The position numbers were made by a program, and so were the translations under genes. DNA of 64,000 nt from Larus michahellis (taxonomy: Eukaryota > Chordata > Aves > Charadriiformes > Laridae), in contig NC_133917.1 of NCBI RefSeq assembly GCF_964199755.1, positions 5,213,967 through 5,277,966 on the forward strand. The letters run 5' to 3'. Under the pieces are notes generated by a model that was given only the letters and a program-made list of their open reading frames with translations, did not search any database and had not been told where the DNA came from. Below are positions 61,101 through 64,000 of the stretch, one piece after another. Numbering within the stretch: the stretch's first letter is position 1; each line of letters starts with the position of its first letter.

Positions 61101-64000
61101 CTCTGGATGTGGCTGTGGTGACGTGGAGACATTTTTCAAACACTTTTCTATCTTGCACGTGAAGAATTGCTCCAATATGTGTGCAGGGGGAGCTGGGGAA
61201 ATTAATGGATGACTCTGAGGTGAGAAGATAAAAAAATCTCACCCAAATGAATCCGAGACGTGAGAGATGCTGGATACCTCCAAATATTTCCAAAAAGCGG
61301 GCTTGTCTGCTCTACAAAACAGGTTTAAAATAAATACACGGGTATTGCTTGCAGAGAAAACCAGGTGAAACTGGGGCGCTTCCAGGAAAACAGTGCAGAA
61401 ACCCAGATATGACACCTGAAAGGGTGCCTGGGGCACCTCAGAGGCTGAATTTTGGGTTTGTCCCCTTGAAAGCAGGGAGGTTGCCTGGGCTTACACCGCA
61501 TGCCTTGATATGCAACAGATGAAGGCAGCAGGCAATGTTAAGGGGAGGGGGGGGATGCATTTGGAGGGATGAGGGTGTTTGTGGGGCTGCCGTGCCTGTG
61601 TCTTCATCATGGAGCCACTCTCAGTGCCTGGGATTTGGGATGCCATCCATTAGTCATGCTGTCCGAAAGGTCAGCTTGGAGGTAGCGTAGGCTGCGCTTC
61701 CATGCGTTAGTTTATTTGCAGTTGTGCTGGTTTCCTGGATGCCGCGTGTGTTAGTGCTGCTAATTAAGCAGGCAGAGTGTGCGATGCAATTGTCTGTGAA
61801 CAAGGCTCTGTGAACTTGGCTTTAATTAGTTCACACCCAAATCGTGAAATGTGTCCAGGCCCGGAGATGAGACACCAGCTTATATAACTTAGAAAAAAAA
61901 CCCCCAAAAATAGCAGTAATAGAAGGGAACTGGCATCAGTCTGCCTCTTTGACCTCAGAGGAAAATGATCTTGGCCAGTTGGCAGAGTGGAGAAGCAGCA
62001 TTGCCTCGTAGGGAGAGAAGACCAAGCTCTGCTCAGGTCTATGCTTTGACCTTTGGGTTCATCTCCTGTCGCTTACTGGACAGTCAGAATTCATATCTCT
62101 CGGTGGGAGCAAACCCACCCTGGGCCAGCTGGGGGTAGGCTCTGTACTGGAGGGGCTTACATTTTGTCTGTCCCCTCACCTCCCAGTGAGCCAACCCTTC
62201 CCTCCATCCTGGTGTCTCCAAGTGCCTGTCCTGATCTGGGTCTGGATCTTTCGTACACAGAGACCCCAACTCTCTCCACGTCTCTGTAAAGAAGTGGGTG
62301 CCCTGGGTGTCTTCCTGCTGCTGGGGTGATGGCTCAGAGGGAATTCAGCAAGAGCAGACGTGCAACAAGGGATGCAAAGGAGAGGGACAACTGCAATGGC
62401 TCACTCTGCTCCCTACACGCTTGCTTTCCATCTATTCAGCCGTGTCCACTCCAGCTTTCCTGGTTTCCCTGTGGGAGACCAATGCTCAAGTTTATCTCTG
62501 GTGCATTTATCATGGCCCGTGGGTTTTGCCGTCATGTTCATTTATTAGACCTAAGGTGAGTGGCTATCGTGCAGCCATCGGCATGCTTGGAAGCTGCTTT
62601 TCCCCCCCAGGCGCTGGGTGAAAGCAGGTTCCCACTGTGCCATAACCCATCAGCACTGTGGAAAAACACCCGGCTGTGTGACAGCCAGAGCAGAGGGAGA
62701 CCATCCCTCCGCTGCTGGATTTTTTAGCTTTGCTGAAGGGTCAAGTCATGTGAGATAAATAACTCTCCTGTGATCCGCAGACGGCTTGTGCAACAGCACA
62801 TTAGGCTTGTCTGTGAGCTTCACCGGCCTTAGAGGATCCTTCTGCTGTTGAAGTCTTCCTCGAGCGCTGGTGCAATAACGTGGGACCAGTTCCCTTCTCT
62901 GACCCAGAGCTTCCCTCTGGCCTTAGGCAAGTCACTTCTGCCAGCCCTGTGAGTCCTGGTCCAAGAGCTGCTGAACTCCCAGCAGGACGCCTTGAGCCCA
63001 CCAAGCTGGGAAGTGCCTGGAGATGAGGGGCAAAGTCTGGACACCTCTGTATGAGCAATTCACCCGCTGACGAGGTGTCCGTAACAAACATGTCTGGGTG
63101 CTACATCTGTCCTGGACCCGAATGCTCCCCTCGCTCTGCTCTAAAACCTCCCTTCGGGTTTTTCGGGGCTGGTCGTGCTGTCCCACCTCGGAGCGGCACA
63201 AGCAAAGAAGGCAGCTGGGGCAGGAAACTGCTTCAGTGAGATGTAGTTAAGGCCGTGCTTCCCACCCAGCCTCAACTTCTGGCACGGCGCTTGCATTTTA
63301 AACAGCAGAGCACTGGAACTTGTCAGCATCAACACACAATGCTCAAAGTTTTCCTCCCTAAACAGCTTTTTCTTTCCTTTGCAGTGCTGTTTTCTTTGTG
63401 ACCTACTTGATTCTTGCTTGCTGCTCTGGACCCAGGTAAAATATTTTCTTTATAGATTTGAAACAGCCCTGTGAAATGAGGGATGAATGTTTTTCCTCTT
63501 GTTTCAAGCATGACCAACGAAGTCGCGGAGATGGGATGGGGTCACGCTGGCACAGTGATGTGGGCCCCAAGGTGGCAGCCGTATTTTCAGGCCTGATGCA
63601 GTTGTGGGTTGCCGCAACACAGCGATAAAAGCTGAGGTCAAATTGCAACTGGAAAGCAAGCGATGCTGCAGAAAAAATTGCACTGCTGCATAGCTACAAA
63701 TTCTCATTATTAAATACTGCGGAGGACGGTCGTCTTTGCTCCCAGTGGAGCAGGGCGCTGCTGGCTGCTTTGCTGGAATACCATGGGGACGACGGCGCTC
63801 TTGGTCTAGGAGCACCCCAAATGCGCTCTCATTCCCAGCAGGGTGACTGTCCCCTTGCACCACCCCTGCCATTTACTGCACGGGCCATTAATTATACGGC
63901 ACGTCTTGGGCAACCTGTTGTGAGCGCTGCTAACTACCTCTGCATCGCAGGGCTTGACCAGCCCCTCTTTCTTCACTTGCAGGAGGTATTTCCCATGGAA
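55158..64000 (+). CDS. FAIM2: FAIM2 (Fas apoptotic inhibitory molecule 2 / LFG2), first seven coding exons
   Basis: Multi-pass membrane protein of the TMBIM/LFG (Bax inhibitor-1-like) family, mainly neuronal, that restrains Fas-triggered cell death. Coding exons are 55158-55172, 56745-56925, 59939-60042, 60202-60266, 61002-61055, 63385-63435 and 63983 onward, with GT-AG borders and matching split codons. They give about 162 residues of roughly 316. The start MTQGK then LSVNNK fits human MTQGKLSVANK. A Pro-rich cytoplasmic head holds the WW-binding motif PPTY (31-34) and YEEATAGEGMKSGAYPP. FSWDDRNVRRVFIRKVYAIL leads into span 1 (about 101-121). Span 2 includes YWASYAVFFVTYLILACCSG, and the last visible residues are RRYFPW. 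The rest lies beyond the window. Divergent from AQP2, as in human. Confidence 0.96.
56745..56925 (+). CDS. FAIM2: FAIM2 coding exon 2
   Basis: Acceptor ccttttgcacag, donor gtaagt. It encodes LSVNNKPPSSEGQGEKKD, APPAPPTYEEATAGEGM and VPLHPSWAYVDP plus one base of a Ser codon. Confidence 0.95.
59939..60042 (+). CDS. FAIM2: FAIM2 coding exon 3
   Basis: Acceptor cttctgcttcag, donor gtaagg. It encodes TSPSYGSGGYPGDTEML and TTFSWDDRNVRRVFIRK, the segment leading into the first membrane span. Confidence 0.95.
60202..60266 (+). CDS. FAIM2: FAIM2 coding exon 4: first membrane span
   Basis: Acceptor ctctcgttgcag, donor gtaggt. It encodes VYAILMVQLLVTLVIVAFFT, F and two bases of a Cys codon. Confidence 0.94.
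61002..61055 (+). CDS. FAIM2: FAIM2 coding exon 5
   Basis: Acceptor tctgtcttgcag, donor gtgagt. It completes Cys and encodes EPVKGYIQTHSAWYWAS (human DPVKDYVQANPGWYWAS), ending with two bases of Tyr. Confidence 0.94.
63385..63435 (+). CDS. FAIM2: FAIM2 coding exon 6: second membrane span
   Basis: Acceptor ctttcctttgcag, donor gtaaaa. It encodes YAVFFVTYLILACCSGP and two bases of Arg. Confidence 0.94.
63983..64000 (+). CDS. FAIM2: FAIM2 coding exon 7, cut by the window end
   Basis: Acceptor ttcttcacttgcag. It completes Arg and reads RYFPW plus two bases, matching human RRHFPWN. The exon continues past base 64000. Confidence 0.88.

Noticed and set aside
1-64000. Bacterial-type systems, CRISPR arrays, tRNA or rRNA genes
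   Set aside because: Nothing with repeat-spacer order, cloverleaf signals or rRNA similarity was noticed; all supported genes are spliced vertebrate genes.

Overview
This is a stretch of vertebrate nuclear DNA, almost certainly from a bird. The evidence is GT-AG introns, two clear CR1 LINE fragments (the usual avian LINE), an LTR fossil of a kind common in bird genomes, and a glucagon-family hormone gene (GCGL/GCRP) that birds keep and mammals are reported to have lost. Introns and spacers are short, as on a microchromosome. The human counterparts of the flanking genes lie on 12q13. No prokaryotic system, CRISPR array, tRNA or rRNA was recognised.

Layout: (1) 674-7237, plus strand: the last eleven coding exons of SLC4A8, a sodium-driven bicarbonate transporter; its 5' half lies before the window. 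The downstream tract to about 11.2 kb may be a long 3' UTR and contains a fossil LTR. (2) 12595-14450, minus strand: a complete small gene for a glucagon-like preprohormone (GCGL), 108 aa, one 29-residue hormone, tail to tail with SLC4A8. (3) 14.5-26.4 kb: no gene seen; one minus-strand and one plus-strand CR1 fragment. (4) 26450-30168, minus strand: complete four-exon AQP5 (265 aa). (5) 30.2-39.4 kb: no gene seen. (6) 39423-43969, minus strand: complete four-exon AQP2 (275 aa from the first ATG). (7) 44-55 kb: no gene seen apart from short CR1 tail pieces near 45.1 kb. (8) 55158-64000, plus strand: the first seven coding exons of FAIM2, running off the end of the window.

The genes are separate transcription units, not an operon. 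AQP5 and AQP2 are tandem duplicates with the same exon plan and phases, and a TATA box at almost the same distance from the start codon. AQP2 and FAIM2 are divergently arranged, as in human. AQP6, which follows AQP5 in mammals, was not found. I found no undescribed system. The most interesting points are the GCGL hormone locus, changed phosphorylation sites in AQP5 and AQP2, the apparent lack of AQP6, and the local gene order. All exon borders were read by eye from splice sites, reading frame and remembered human proteins; no alignment was run.
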